From assembly GCF_034190915.1 (NCBI RefSeq), contig NW_026947504.1, positions 65,065,474 through 65,129,473 of the forward strand: 64,000 nucleotides of DNA. Direction: 5' to 3'. A program made the translations under genes and the position numbers. The notes below the pieces were generated by a model, which made no database searches, had not been told where the DNA came from, and worked only from the letters and a program-made list of their open reading frames with translations. Origin of the DNA: Cavia porcellus (taxonomy: Eukaryota > Chordata > Mammalia > Rodentia > Caviidae). Shown piece by piece: positions 22,691 through 34,455 of the stretch; position 1 is the stretch's first letter, and each line of letters starts with the position of its first letter.

Positions 22691-24587
22691 GAAACAAAAA
22701 CATCTGGAAGATCAAAAAAGCCCAAATCCAGCACAGTGGAGAGGGCTGAGACTAGGGTTACTGATCAATGATCTCTTAAACCTGTGTGTGACTTGTTTTC
22801 AAGAAAATGAACTAAGGAGGTGCTTTTCGAATTAAAATACTAAGTGAAAAAAGCTGCAAAGGCTGTAACTAAGGTACCTTTTTTGGAAGAACAACTAATT
22901 TAGAAGATTCTCGCTATGCAAATGTAAAGCAGAGATGCTCAGCCGTCCATTTTTCTGGCTTGCATTTCAATCTTTAGCTTCCTTGGGGATGACTTGGATG
23001 ATTATTTGCTCCTCAGTGTTATTTTCCATTTGCTAATCTGTTGGATCCATTTGAGTCAAACTGTTCCTTTCCAGGCTTGGTTGCTTCTTTTGGAAGTGTT
23101 CCTTCCTTCAACGAGGTTACAGAAACAAGAGCTGAATTATACACACAGTTGTAGCAAGTAGATTTCTATTTTTGAGTTTATCTGAATATTCAGAGGACTG
23201 CTTTGGTGTTGAAATTAACCACCTTTCTTGGGAATTCCTATTTCTCAGCCTAATCAGAAATCGGTGTGTGGCCTGTGCACATCCCGTGAGGAGGCAGGGA
23301 GGCCTCGTTAAGAGCAGGAATTAGGGGCTCACAGAGGGAAAGTTGAATCCATATCTGTTTCTCAGTTGGTCAAGTCCTTAACATTTCCCTCACTGGCAAA
23401 ATTCACACCCCCAAAACTGCCTTGTGAGGTGGCTGTGAGATTGATTAAAATGATGTATGAGGTGTCAGAATGATTTGCTTGGTGAATGAAAATAACTATG
23501 TTAATTGCCAGCAAACTACTTCCTTTGTGGTAGTGTGTTTTTCTAGCTCTGTTGTTTCACCTCTAGAGTGGCTATATAATTTATCGTTGTCCAAACTGGG
23601 AGTGAATGTGTAAGAATGAAAGATGCCAAACCAGAGATAGTGTGGGCCCAGAGGATTAGGTCAGGCTCAGCCCAGGTGAACCTGGACATACAGCACCTAA
23701 AGACTAAGCTTGGTGACACCTTCGAGAGACAGCTGGCTGCCACCATGTTGCCACTTTGCTGGAGGGACAAGAGGAGGCAGATGGAATGAGCAAAGCAGAC
23801 TTTGTCTTTGTTATGCATGGTTTGCTACTGCATAGTTAGTAAGTATGCTACTTGAGAACAATCTCATCTTTGAACAATATTAACAATGAAAGAAGTCTTC
23901 TTCTCTTCCACCTTAAAGTTCAAGAAGGGGATTGCCCCTTCTGAGCTAAGATTTTCCCAAGAAGCATAGATTTCATGTGCCAGACAACACAAAACCTGGA
24001 AGCCAGGGTGGGGTGACAAGGCCTTGTGTTACAGTCCAGGCTGTAAAGACTCATGCTAACCATGTTACTCATTACCTGGCAGCACGGTGATACTCAGACC
24101 TGCAGGAATTTAGGTATAATTGGCATTACTGTAAAATACCTCTTTCTAGATCCTCAGTGCAGAACTTCTGGATTCTCTGGAGTTCTCATATTTAAATTAG
24201 TATCCAGGATATTTTCTATGACCTTGAAAGGTTTGGAAACATCACTCTTACTTTGAAAAAGTCCATTTGGGCTTTGATTTAATTGTTCAATTGATGTTAG
24301 GAAGTTTCTTTTGTCATCTCATGCTTGTGAAATGACCAGAGGAGGCTCTGATGGAGCTATAGTCATGTGAGAGATTCTCTGGATCGGGGGACAGGGTTTT
24401 GGGGTTCCTTGGGAATTGTTTTTTTTAGAGCAGGCTTTCAAGGAGTTGAGCCTTATTTTTTTTATTTTATGTCGCTGTACATTATTGCTTTGTCTTTTGT
24501 TTCCCCACCATGCTTCTGGGGAAACTATTCATACTCCCAAGCTCTGTCTCTCCTTCCTTAATCCTCATCCTTACCTGAGTGACCATA
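22691..24587. other. unassigned sequence
   Basis: About 1.9 kb with no recognisable gene. The longest frame (minus, 23543-23818) has no family resemblance. Confidence 0.3.
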
Positions 24588-24960
24588 ATGGTTTAGGTCT
24601 AAAATGACCTCTGCAAGTCTCATGTGGTCAGAAGTGGGACTTCCAGGAAGGTGATAGATCATGGGGGGATGATCTGCTCATCAGTGTATTAACCCATTGA
24701 TAAATTCATAGCTGAACGTGCTGTTAGCAGTGGGGCCTGGTCAGAGGGGTGGGTCACTGGGGATGCGACCTGAAAGGGTGCTCTTGTCCTGGCTCCTCCA
24801 TTCTTTTTCTTAGCTCTCTAGGGTTAAGCAGCTTTCCTCCGCCAGGACTTTGGGCCAGGCCATTTTTCCTTGGAGCCAGCCCGATAGGCAGAGTCCTTTA
24901 AAACTGTGAACCAAATAAGCTTCTCCCGCTTTATGTTGTAGGTGACTAATACAGTGACCA
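24588..24960 (+). mobile_element. MaLR-type solo LTR, degraded
   Basis: 'tggtttaggtctaaaatgac' start, 'ctcatgtggtcagaagtggg', then 'aaaactgtgaaccaaataag' and a terminal 'ggtgactaatacagtg'. The same order of blocks is found in the other MaLR LTRs here. Confidence 0.5.
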
Positions 24961-25215
24961 CGGGCAGGTTACTGAGCTAGTCTCAGTTTTCTCACTGTGA
25001 CTTCTAAAATGAAACAATACAAGAATAGTCTTCAGCTATAATAGTAGATACTTGAATAAAAAAAAAATAGTAGATACTTGAGCTTAACCTTTCCCTTCCC
25101 TTACTTCTGACCCAAATACAGAAATAAACTTTCTCTTCCAAAAAATCATTAGGAGCCTAATTGAAAGACTATATTTTTTTCAGGGCTCAATTTACTTTTG
25201 GATTCTTTGTGTTTA

Positions 25216-25329
25216 TTTATTTATTTATTTATTTTTGTCTTTTTCATTTTTATCGGTACCGGGGATCGAACGCACGACCGCTTGCTTGCAAGGCAGGTGC
25301 TTATACCGCTGAGCTAAATCCCCAGCCCC
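25216..25329 (-). mobile_element. ID-type SINE with TTTA-expanded tail
   Basis: (TTTA)n followed by TATCGGTACCGGGGATCGAA and the complement of GGGGCTGGGGATTTAGCTCA. 'tttgtgttta' flanks both sides. Confidence 0.85.
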
Positions 25330-25421
25330 TTTTGTGTTTAATTTTTAAAAATTGACAAAAATATACATATTCATGAGGTACTATGTGACGTTTTGATACA
25401 TGTAGTATAATGCTAAAATCA

Positions 25422-25570
25422 GAGGCAGGTATGGAGGTGCAAGCCTGTAATCCTAGCACTCAGGAGGCTGAGACAGGAGGATCGCCATGAGTTCAGGGCC
25501 AGCCTGGGCTACACAATTAATCCAAGGTCAGCCTGAACTTCATAGCAAGACCCTGTCTCAAAAGTTAAAG
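25422..25570 (+). mobile_element. B1-type SINE with internal duplication
   Basis: 'gcctgtaatcctagcactca', 'gaggctgagacaggaggatc', 'gccagcctgggctacac', a second 'aaggtcagcctgaacttc', and 'agaccctgtctcaaaa'. The repeated 'gcc/gtc-agcctg' block is the known B1 internal duplication. Confidence 0.85.
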
Positions 25571-25761
25571 CAAATCAAATCAAATCAAACCAGAGTAAGC
25601 ATATCTGTCTCCTGAAATACTTACAATTTTTTTGTGGTAAAAACATTCAGTATTTTCTGTCTCAAGATTTTTGAAATATATAGTACATTATCATTATCTA
25701 TGGTTATCCTATGCTATAATAGGATTTAATTTACTCTTGTCAGCGTTTAAGACTACTCTCA

Positions 25762-25886
25762 AGTCAGGCAAGCTGGCACATGCCTGTATTCTTAGCATTG
25801 TGGGAGGATGAGGCAAGACAATCATAATTTGAGCCCAGCCTAGTCCATTTAGCAAGAATTTGTCTCAAAATAAAAAAATAAAAAAG
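25762..25886 (+). mobile_element. B1-type SINE, old
   Basis: 'gcaagctggcacatgcctgt', 'gaggatgaggcaagacaatc' and 'gtctcaaaataaaaaa' mark a diverged B1. Confidence 0.7.
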
Positions 25887-25899
25887 GGCCGAGGTGGTG

Positions 25900-26235
25900 G
25901 TTACTGTTGAGTGTCAAGTTGGCTGGCTGTGGGCCCTGCAGGAGGCAGCCAGGCACCCACTAACCGCGTGTTTGGGTGGGTCGTGGAGGGCTGGCCTTGG
26001 ATTTCTCTCAGGTCCCTCACTGCTTCTTCCCTAGCACTGTCCTCCTGCCTTCCTCCTGCCACCAGAAGCTAAGCAGCTCTGCTCTGACATGCCCTGCCGC
26101 GATGTTTCTGCTTTGGAGTCAGTCGGCCATGGACCGAATCCACGTGAGTCGTGAGCCACTTCAATCTCCCCTTTTAGTTGTGGGTGGCCGGTATTGTGAC
26201 CCGGCAATGGGAAATGACTGACACAGCAGGGAATA
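25900..26235 (+). mobile_element. probable LTR or rodent repeat fragment
   Basis: 'actgttgagtgtcaagttgg' at the start and 'gtcagtcggccatggaccga' followed by 'gggaaatgactgacacagca' at the end resemble rodent LTR-type repeats, but I cannot name the family. The short + frame it contains is not considered a gene. Confidence 0.35.
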
Positions 26236-26563
26236 TCGCCTGGTGTAGAGGCTCCGGGTTGAATTCCCAGTACTGGGGGTGGGGGAGCACACGCAGCTCT
26301 TCAGATCTTGCAATTCTTCCTCTTTTCGTATGTCTATGCCACTTTTTCCTGTTTCCCTCCCTGGTTACCCGAATATCTCCTTTAACATGCCCAGTAGTAG
26401 AGGAGCTGTTTGCTAGTGACATATAATTAACGTCTGTGATATACTCACTGTGCAGAAGTAGATTAATCATTTGTGCCCTAAATAGGGACTTGTATGAATG
26501 GCCATTCCAGGACTTAACTGCCTTTTTTCCTTTATGTATATCTAAGATTAGTTACTGGAATTA
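26236..26563. other. unassigned sequence upstream of the provirus
   Basis: No gene recognised. A 'tagaggctccgggttgaatt' stretch near 26247 could be an old ID SINE trace. Confidence 0.3.
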
Positions 26564-27030
26564 TGCAGTCTAAGAGGTAAAAATCTTTTTAATTGGTTCA
26601 TATTTAATTAACCACTGTTAATAAGCCCCTTTTCACAGAGTTAGCTGGGTCAGACAATGAACAGGGACACATACCAGAGCTAAGTACTGTGGGAGGAGAT
26701 AATCCCTAAGCGAGTTTTCCTGAATTGTGGTCCTGAGAAGTCAAATGGCCATAAATACCTACAAAAAGGAATGGGGCGGAGGGCAAAAGAGGAAAGGAGA
26801 AGAGAAATAACAGGTTGGGCTGAGATCTTGCTTGGGATAGACTGTGAACCCGCGTCCAGGTCGCAGGAGATGGGGAGGGACGCTGTGCCGTAGGAGTAAA
26901 AGCACGCGCTTCTCAGCTGGTGTGTCTCGCAGCTGGGCGTCGCTCTGGGAAGAGTGTAAGTTAAAGCCTCACTCTCACTGCTTCTGCAGTCCAGTTTTTG
27001 TGGGGGCTGGACAAGTAAATTTATTTCTCA
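26564..27030 (+). mobile_element. 5' LTR of a decayed provirus
   Basis: It begins TGCAGTCTAAGAGG and ends TTATTTCTCA. Matches to the LTR at 38739-39236 include 'taattggttcatatttaatt' near its start, 'taaaagcacg' (TATA-like, about 26896) and 'tctgcagtccagtttttgt' near its end. About 150 bp upstream of the TATA-like box is missing from the partner LTR. A primer binding site follows at 27043. Confidence 0.75.
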
Positions 27031-27042
27031 AAACGGGGGGGG

Positions 27043-27060
27043 GGGGGGCTGGTCTGGGAT
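27043..27060 (+). other. retroviral primer binding site, tRNA-Pro type
   Basis: GGGGGCTGGTCTGGGAT lies 13 bp past the LTR end. It differs at two internal positions, plus the leading T, from the proline-tRNA-complementary site usual in gammaretroviruses. The preceding run of G has probably expanded or been miscounted. Confidence 0.65.
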
Positions 27061-27308
27061 GTTTTGTGCCTCCGCGGACCAGGTCCTGGTAGAGAGGAAA
27101 AAAGTGCCATCCCATTTTGAGTGCCCATTCTGCCTAGAAAGTCCCATCTCCTCCCAGAAGTCACAGAACACCTGAGACTATTGTCCCTAAGACAGCAAAC
27201 TGATGTAGGGGGAGATAAAACAGGCACCTTAACTGAGACACATGGTGACAGGCAACTCCTGCGTGGGCAAGGCAGGAAAGTTGCACTGTAAGTGCGGAGT
27301 CAAATGTC

Positions 27309-30300
27309 CCCGTGGGAGTTTGGGGTACACAGCAGGGAGTAGGTGCCGTATGGGGTTTGGGGTACGCAGCGGGAGTAGGTGCCGTATGGGGTTTGGGGTA
27401 CACAGCAGGGAGTAGGTGCCGTATGGGGTTTGGGGTACACAGCAGGGAGTAGGTGCCGTATGGGGTTTGGGGTCCACAGCAGGGAGTAGGTGCCGTATGG
27501 GGTTTGGAGTCCACAGCAGGGAGTAGGTGCCGTATGGGGTTTGGGGTACACAGCAGGGAGTAGGTGCCCTATGGGGTTTGGGGTCCACAGCAGGGAGTAG
27601 GTACCGTATGGGGTGTGGGGTACACAGCGGGAGTAGGTGCCGTATGGGGTTTGGGGTACACAGCGGGAGTAGGTGCCGTATGGGGTTTGGGGTACACAGC
27701 AGGGAGTAGGTGCCGTATGGGGTTTGGGGTACACAGCGGGAGTAGGTGCCGTATGGGGTTTGGGGTACACAGCAGGGAGTAGGTGCCGTATGGGCTTTGG
27801 GGTACACAGCGGGAGTAGGTGCCGTATGGGGTTTGGGGTACACAGCAGGGAGTAGGTGCCGTATGGGGCTTGGGGTACACAGCGGGAGTAGGTGCCGTAT
27901 GGGGTTTGGGGTACACAGCAGGGAGTAGGTGCCACATGGGGTTTGGGGTACACAGCAGGGAGTAGGTGCCGTATGGGGTTTGGGGTACACAGCAGGGAGT
28001 AGGTGCCGTATGGGGTTTGGGGTACACAGCGGGAGTAGGTGCCGTATGGGGTTTGGGGTACACAGCAGGGAGTAGGTGCCGTATGGGGTTTGGGGTACAC
28101 AGCGGGAGTGGGTGCCGTATGGGGTTTGGGGTACACAGCAGGGAGTAGGTGCCGTATGGGGTTTGGGGTACACAGCGGGAGTAGGTGCCGTATGGGGTTT
28201 GGGGTACACAGCGGGAGTAGGTGCCGTATGGGGTTTGGGGTACACAGCAGGGAGTAGGTGCCGTATGGGGTTTGGGGTACACAGCGGGAGTAGGTGCCGT
28301 ATGGGGTTTGGGGTACACAGCAGGGAGTATGTGCCGTATGGGGCTTGGGGTACACAGCGGGAGTAGGTGCCGTATGGTGTTTGGGGTACACAGCAGGGAG
28401 TAGGTGCCGTATGGGGTTTGGGGTACACAGCGGGAGTAGGTGCCGTATGGGATTTGGGGTACACAGCAGGAAGTAGGTGCCGTATGGGGTTTGGGGTACA
28501 CAGCAGGGAGTAGGTGCCGTATGGGGTTTGGGGTACACAGCGGGAGTAGGTGCCACATGGGGTTTGGGGTACACAGCAGGGAGTAGGTGCCACATGGGGT
28601 TTGGGGTACACAGCAGGGAGTAGGTGCTGTATGGGTTTTGGGGTACACAGCGGTAGTAGGTGCCATATGGGGTTGGGGTACACAGCGGGAGTAGGTGCCG
28701 TATGGGGTTTGGGGTACACAGCAGGGAGTAGGTGCCGTATGGGGTTTGGGGTACACAGCAGGGAGTAGGTGCCGTATGGGGTTTGGGGTACACAGCGGGA
28801 GTAGGTGCCGTATGGGGTTTGGGGTACACAGCAGGGAGTAGGTGCCGTATGGGGTTTGGGGTACACAGCAGGGAGTAGGTGCCGTATGGGGTTTGGGGTA
28901 CACAGCAGGGAGTAGGTGCCGTATGGGGTTTGGGGTACACAGCGGGAGTAGGTGCCGTATGGGGTTTGGGGTACACAGCGGGAGTAGGTGCCGTATGGGG
29001 TTTGGGGTACACAGCAGGGAGTAGGTGCCGTATGGGGTTTGGGGTACACAGCGGGAGTAGGTGCCGTATGGGGTTTGGGGTACACAGCAGGGAGTAGGTG
29101 CCGTATGGGGTTTGGGGTCCACAGCAGGGAGTAGGTGCCGTATGGGGTTTGGAGTCCACAGCAGGGAGTAGGTGCCGTATGGGGTTTGGGGTACACAGCA
29201 GGGAGTAGGTGCCCTATGGGGTTTGGGGTCCACAGCAGGGAGTAGGTACCGTATGGGGTGTGGGGTACACAGCGGGAGTAGGTGCCGTATGGGGTTTGGG
29301 GTACACAGCGGGAGTAGGTGCCGTATGGGGTTTGGGGTACACAGCAGGGAGTAGGTGCCGTATGGGGTTTGGGGTACACAGCGGGAGTAGGTGCCGTATG
29401 GGGTTTGGGGTACACAGCAGGGAGTAGGTGCCGTATGGGCTTTGGGGTACACAGCGGGAGTAGGTGCCGTATGGGGTTTGGGGTACACAGCAGGGAGTAG
29501 GTGCCGTATGGGGCTTGGGGTACACAGCGGGAGTAGGTGCCGTATGGGGTTTGGGGTACACAGCAGGGAGTAGGTGCCACATGGGGTTTGGGGTACACAG
29601 CAGGGAGTAGGTGCCGTATGGGGTTTGGGGTACACAGCAGGGAGTAGGTGCCGTATGGGGTTTGGGGTACACAGCGGGAGTAGGTGCCGTATGGGGTTTG
29701 GGGTACACAGCAGGGAGTAGGTGCCGTATGGGGTTTGGGGTACACAGCGGGAGTGGGTGCCGTATGGGGTTTGGGGTACACAGCAGGGAGTAGGTGCCGT
29801 ATGGGGTTTGGGGTACACAGCGGGAGTAGGTGCCGTATGGGGTTTGGGGTACACAGCGGGAGTAGGTGCCGTATGGGGTTTGGGGTACACAGCAGGGAGT
29901 AGGTGCCGTATGGGGTTTGGGGTACACAGCGGGAGTAGGTGCCGTATGGGGTTTGGGGTACACAGCAGGGAGTATGTGCCGTATGGGGCTTGGGGTACAC
30001 AGCGGGAGTAGGTGCCGTATGGTGTTTGGGGTACACAGCAGGGAGTAGGTGCCGTATGGGGTTTGGGGTACACAGCGGGAGTAGGTGCCGTATGGGATTT
30101 GGGGTACACAGCAGGAAGTAGGTGCCGTATGGGGTTTGGGGTACACAGCAGGGAGTAGGTGCCGTATGGGGTTTGGGGTACACAGCGGGAGTAGGTGCCA
30201 CATGGGGTTTGGGGTACACAGCAGGGAGTAGGTGCCACATGGGGTTTGGGGTACACAGCAGGGAGTAGGTGCTGTATGGGTTTTGGGGTACACAGCGGTA

Positions 30301-33300
30301 GTAGGTGCCATATGGGGTTGGGGTACACAGCGGGAGTAGGTGCCGTATGGGGTTTGGGGTACACAGCAGGGAGTAGGTGCCGTATGGGGTTTGGGGTACA
30401 CAGCAGGGAGTAGGTGCCGTATGGGGTTTGGGGTACACAGCGGGAGTAGGTGCCGTATGGGGTTTGGGGTACACAGCAGGGAGTAGGTGCCGTATGGGGT
30501 TTGGGGTACACAGCAGGGAGTAGGTGCCGTATGGGGTTTGGGGTACACAGCAGGGAGTAGGTGCCGTATGGGGTTTGGGGTACACAGCGGGAGTAGGTGC
30601 CGTATGGGGTTTGGGGTACACAGCGGGAGTAGGTGCCGTATGGGGTTTGGGGTACACAGCAGGGAGTAGGTGCCGTATGGGGTTTGGGGTACACAGCGGG
30701 AGTAGGTGCCGTATGGGGTTTGGGGTACACAGCAGGGAGTAGGTGCCGTATGGGGTTTGGGGTACACAGCGGGAGTAGGTGCCGTATGGGGTTTGGGGTA
30801 CACTGCAGGGAGTAGGTGCCGTATGGGGTTTGGGGTACACAGCGGGAGTAGGTGCCGTATGGGGTTTGGGGTACACAGCAGGGAGTAGGTGCCGTATGGG
30901 GCTTGGGGTACACAGCGGGAGTAGGTGCCGTATGGGGTTTGGGGTACACAGCGGGAGTAGGTGCCGTATGGGGTTTGGGGTACACAGCAGGGAGTAGGTG
31001 CCGTATGGGGTTTGGGGTACACAGCGGGAGTAGGTGCCGTATGGGGTTTGGGGTACACAGCAGGGAGTAGGTGCCGTATGGGCTTTGGGGTACACAGCGG
31101 GAGTAGGTGCCGTATGGGGTTTGGGGTACACAGCAGGGAGTAGGTGCCGTATGGGGCTTGGGGTACACAGCGGGAGTAGGTGCCGTATGGGGTTTGGGGT
31201 ACACAGCAGGGAGTAGGTGCCACATGGGGTTTGGGGTACACAGCAGGGAGTAGGTGCCGTATGGGGTTTGGGGTACACAGCAGGGAGTAGGTGCCGTATG
31301 GGGTTTGGGGTACACAGCGGGAGTAGGTGCCGTATGGGGTTTGGGGTACACAGCAGGGAGTAGGTGCCGTATGGGGTTTGGGGTACACAGCGGGAGTGGG
31401 TGCCGTATGGGGTTTGGGGTACACAGCAGGGAGTAGGTGCCGTATGGGGTTTGGGGTACACAGCGGGAGTAGGTGCCGTATGGTGTTTGGGGTACACAGC
31501 GGGAGTAGGTGCCGTATGGGGTTTGGGGTACACAGCAGGGAGTAGGTGCCGTATGGGGTTTGGGGTACACAGCGGGAGTAGGTGCCGTATGGGGTTTGGG
31601 GTACACAGCAGGGAGTATGTGCCGTATGGGGCTTGGGGTACACAGCGGGAGTAGGTGCCGTATGGGGTTTGGGGTACACAGCAGGGAGTAGGTGCCGTAT
31701 GGGGTTTGGGGTACACAGCGGGAGTAGGTGCCGTATGGGATTTGGGGTACACAGCAGGAAGTAGGTGCCGTATGGGGTTTGGGGTACACAGCAGGGAGTA
31801 GGTGCCGTATGGGGTTTGGGGTACACAGCGGGAGTAGGTGCCACATGGGGTTTGGGGTACACAGCAGGGAGTAGGTGCCACATGGGGTTTGGGGTACACA
31901 GCAGGGAGTAGGTGCTGTATGGGTTTTGGGGTACACAGCGGTAGTAGGTGCCATATGGGGTTGGGGTACACAGCGGGAGTAGGTGCCGTATGGGGTTTGG
32001 GGTACACAGCAGGGAGTAGGTGCTGTATGGGGTTTGGGGTACACAGCAGGGAGTAGGTGCCGTATGGGGTTTGGGGTACACAGCGGGAGTAGGTGCCGTA
32101 TGGGGTTTGGGGTACACAGCAGGGAGTAGGTGCCGTATGGGGTTTGGGGTACACAGCAGGGAGTAGGTGCCGTATGGGGTTTGGGGTACACAGCAGGGAG
32201 TAGGTGCCGTATGGGGTTTGGGGTACACAGCGGGAGTAGGTGCCGTATGGGGTTTGGGGTACACAGCGGGAGTAGGTGCCGTATGGGGTTTGGGGTACAC
32301 AGCAGGGAGTAGGTGCCGTATGGGGTTTGGGGTACACAGCGGGAGTAGGTGCCGTATGGGGTTTGGGGTACACAGCAGGGAGTAGGTGCCGTATGGGGTT
32401 TGGGGTACACAGCGGGAGTAGGTGCCGTATGGGGTTTGGGGTACACTGCAGGGAGTAGGTGCCGTATGGGGTTTGGGGTACACAGCGGGAGTAGGTGCCG
32501 TATGGGGTTTGGGGTACACAGCAGGGAGTAGGTGCCGTATGGGGCTTGGGGTACACAGCGGGAGTAGGTGCCGTATGGGGTTTGGGGTACACAGCAGGGA
32601 GTAGGTGCCGTATGGGGTTTGGGGTACACAGCAGGGAGTAGGTGCCACATGGGGTTTGGGGTACACAGCAGGGAGTAGGTGCCGTATGGGGTTTGGGGTA
32701 CACAGCAGGGAGTAGGTGCCGTATGGGGTTTGGGGTACACAGCGGGAGTAGGTGCCGTATGGGGTTTGGGGTACACAGCAGAGAGTAGGTGCCGTATGGG
32801 GTTTGGGGTACACAGCGGGAGTAGGTGCCGTATGGGGTTTGGGGTACACAGCAGGGAGTAGGTGCCGTATGGGGTTTGGGGTACACAGCGGGAGTAGGTG
32901 CCGTATGGGGTTTGGGGTACACAGCGGGAGTAGGTGCCGTATGGGGTTTGGGGTACACAGCAGGGAGTAGGTGCCGTATGGGGTTTGGGGTACACAGCGG
33001 GAGTAGGTGCCGTATGGGGTTTGGGGTACACAGCAGGGAGTATGTGCCGTATGGGGCTTGGGGTACACAGCGGGAGTAGGTGCCGTATGGGGTTTGGGGT
33101 ACACAGCAGGGAGTAGGTGCCGTATGGGGTTTGGGGTACACAGCGGGAGTAGGTGCCGTATGGGATTTGGGGTACACAGCAGGGAGTAGGTGCCGTATGG
33201 GGTTTGGGGTACACAGCAGGGAGTAGGTGCCGTATGGGGTTTGGGGTACACAGCAGGGAGTAGGTGCCGTATGGGGTTTGGGGTACACAGCGGTAGTAGG

Positions 33301-34455
33301 TGCCATATGGGGTTGGGGTACACAGCGGGAGTAGGTGCTGTATGGGGTTTGGGGTACACAGCAGGGAGTAGGTGCCGTATGGGGTTTGGGGTACACAGCG
33401 GGAGTAGGTGCCACATGGGGTTTGGGGTACACAGCAGGGAGTAGGTGCCACATGGGGTTTGGGGTACACAGCAGGGAGTAGGTGCCACATGGGGTTTGGG
33501 GTACACAGCGGTAGTAGGTGCCATATGGGGTTGGGGTACACAGCGGGAGTAGGTGCCACATGGGGTTTGGGGTACACAGCAGGGAGTAGGTGCCACATGG
33601 GGTTTGGGGTACACAGCAGGGAGTAGGTGCCGTATGGGGTTTGGGGTACACAGCGGGAGTAGGTGCCACATGGGGTTTGGGGTACACAGCAGGGAGTAGG
33701 TGCCGTATGGGGTTTGGGGTACACAGCAGGGAGTAGGTGCCGTATGGGGTTTGGGGTACACAGCAGGGAGTAGGTGCCGTATGGGGTTTGGGGTACACAG
33801 CGGGAATAGGTGCCGTATGGGGTTTGGGGTACACAGCAGGAAGTAGGTGCCGTATGGGGTTTGGGGTACACAGCGGGAGTAGGTGCCGTATGGGGTTTGG
33901 GGTACACAGCAGGGAGTAGGTGCCGTATGGAGTTTGGGGTACACAGCGGGAGTAGGTGCCGTATGGGGTTTGGGGTACACAGCAGGGAGTAGGTGCCGTA
34001 TGGGGTTTGGGGTACACAGGAGGGAGTAGGTGCCGTATGGGGTTTGGGGTACACAGCGGTAGTAGGTGCCGTATGGGGTTGGGGTACACAGCGGGAGTAG
34101 GTGCCGTATGGGGTTTGGGGTACGCAGCAGGGAGTAGGTGCCGTATGGGGTTTGGGGTACACAGCAGGGAGTAGGTGCTGTATGGGGTTTGGGGTACACA
34201 GCAGGGAGTAGGTGCCGTATGGGGTTTGGGGTACACAGCGGGAGTAGGTGCCGTATGGGGTTTGGGGTACACAGCAGGGAGTAGGTGCCTTATGGGTTTT
34301 GGGGTACACAGCAGGGAGTAGGTTCCGTATGGGGTTTGGGGTACACAGCGGGAGTAGGTGCCATATGGGGTTTGGGGTACACAGCGGGAGTAGGTGCCGT
34401 ATGGGGTTTGGGGTACACAGCGGGAGTAGGTGCCGTATGGGGTTTGGGGTACACA
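27309..34455 (+). repeat. G-rich minisatellite, 36/37-bp unit, about 195 copies
   Basis: Each unit contains GTATGGGGTTTGGGGTACAC, preceded by TAGGTGCC and followed by AGCAGGGAG (37-bp form) or AGCGGGAG (36-bp form). A 35-bp form with GGGGTTGGGG also occurs. Variant units (GTCCAC, CACATGG, GGCTTGGGG, GCGGTAG) recur in the same order every 1645 or 1643 bp, showing higher-order repeats of about 45 units. The + strand is strongly G-rich (about 17 G to 5 C per unit). The complement of the unit contains no stop codon in any frame, so all three minus-strand frames are open over kilobases; this is a property of the repeat. No unique spacers separate units. Confidence 0.97.

Noticed and set aside
27309..34455. 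CRISPR-like array
   Set aside because: Repeats are regular, but units abut with no unique spacers and the genome is mammalian.
27309..34455. Interstitial telomeric sequence suggested by GGGGTTTGGGG
   Set aside because: The unit is 36/37 bp with a long non-telomeric part and does not contain tandem TTAGGG.
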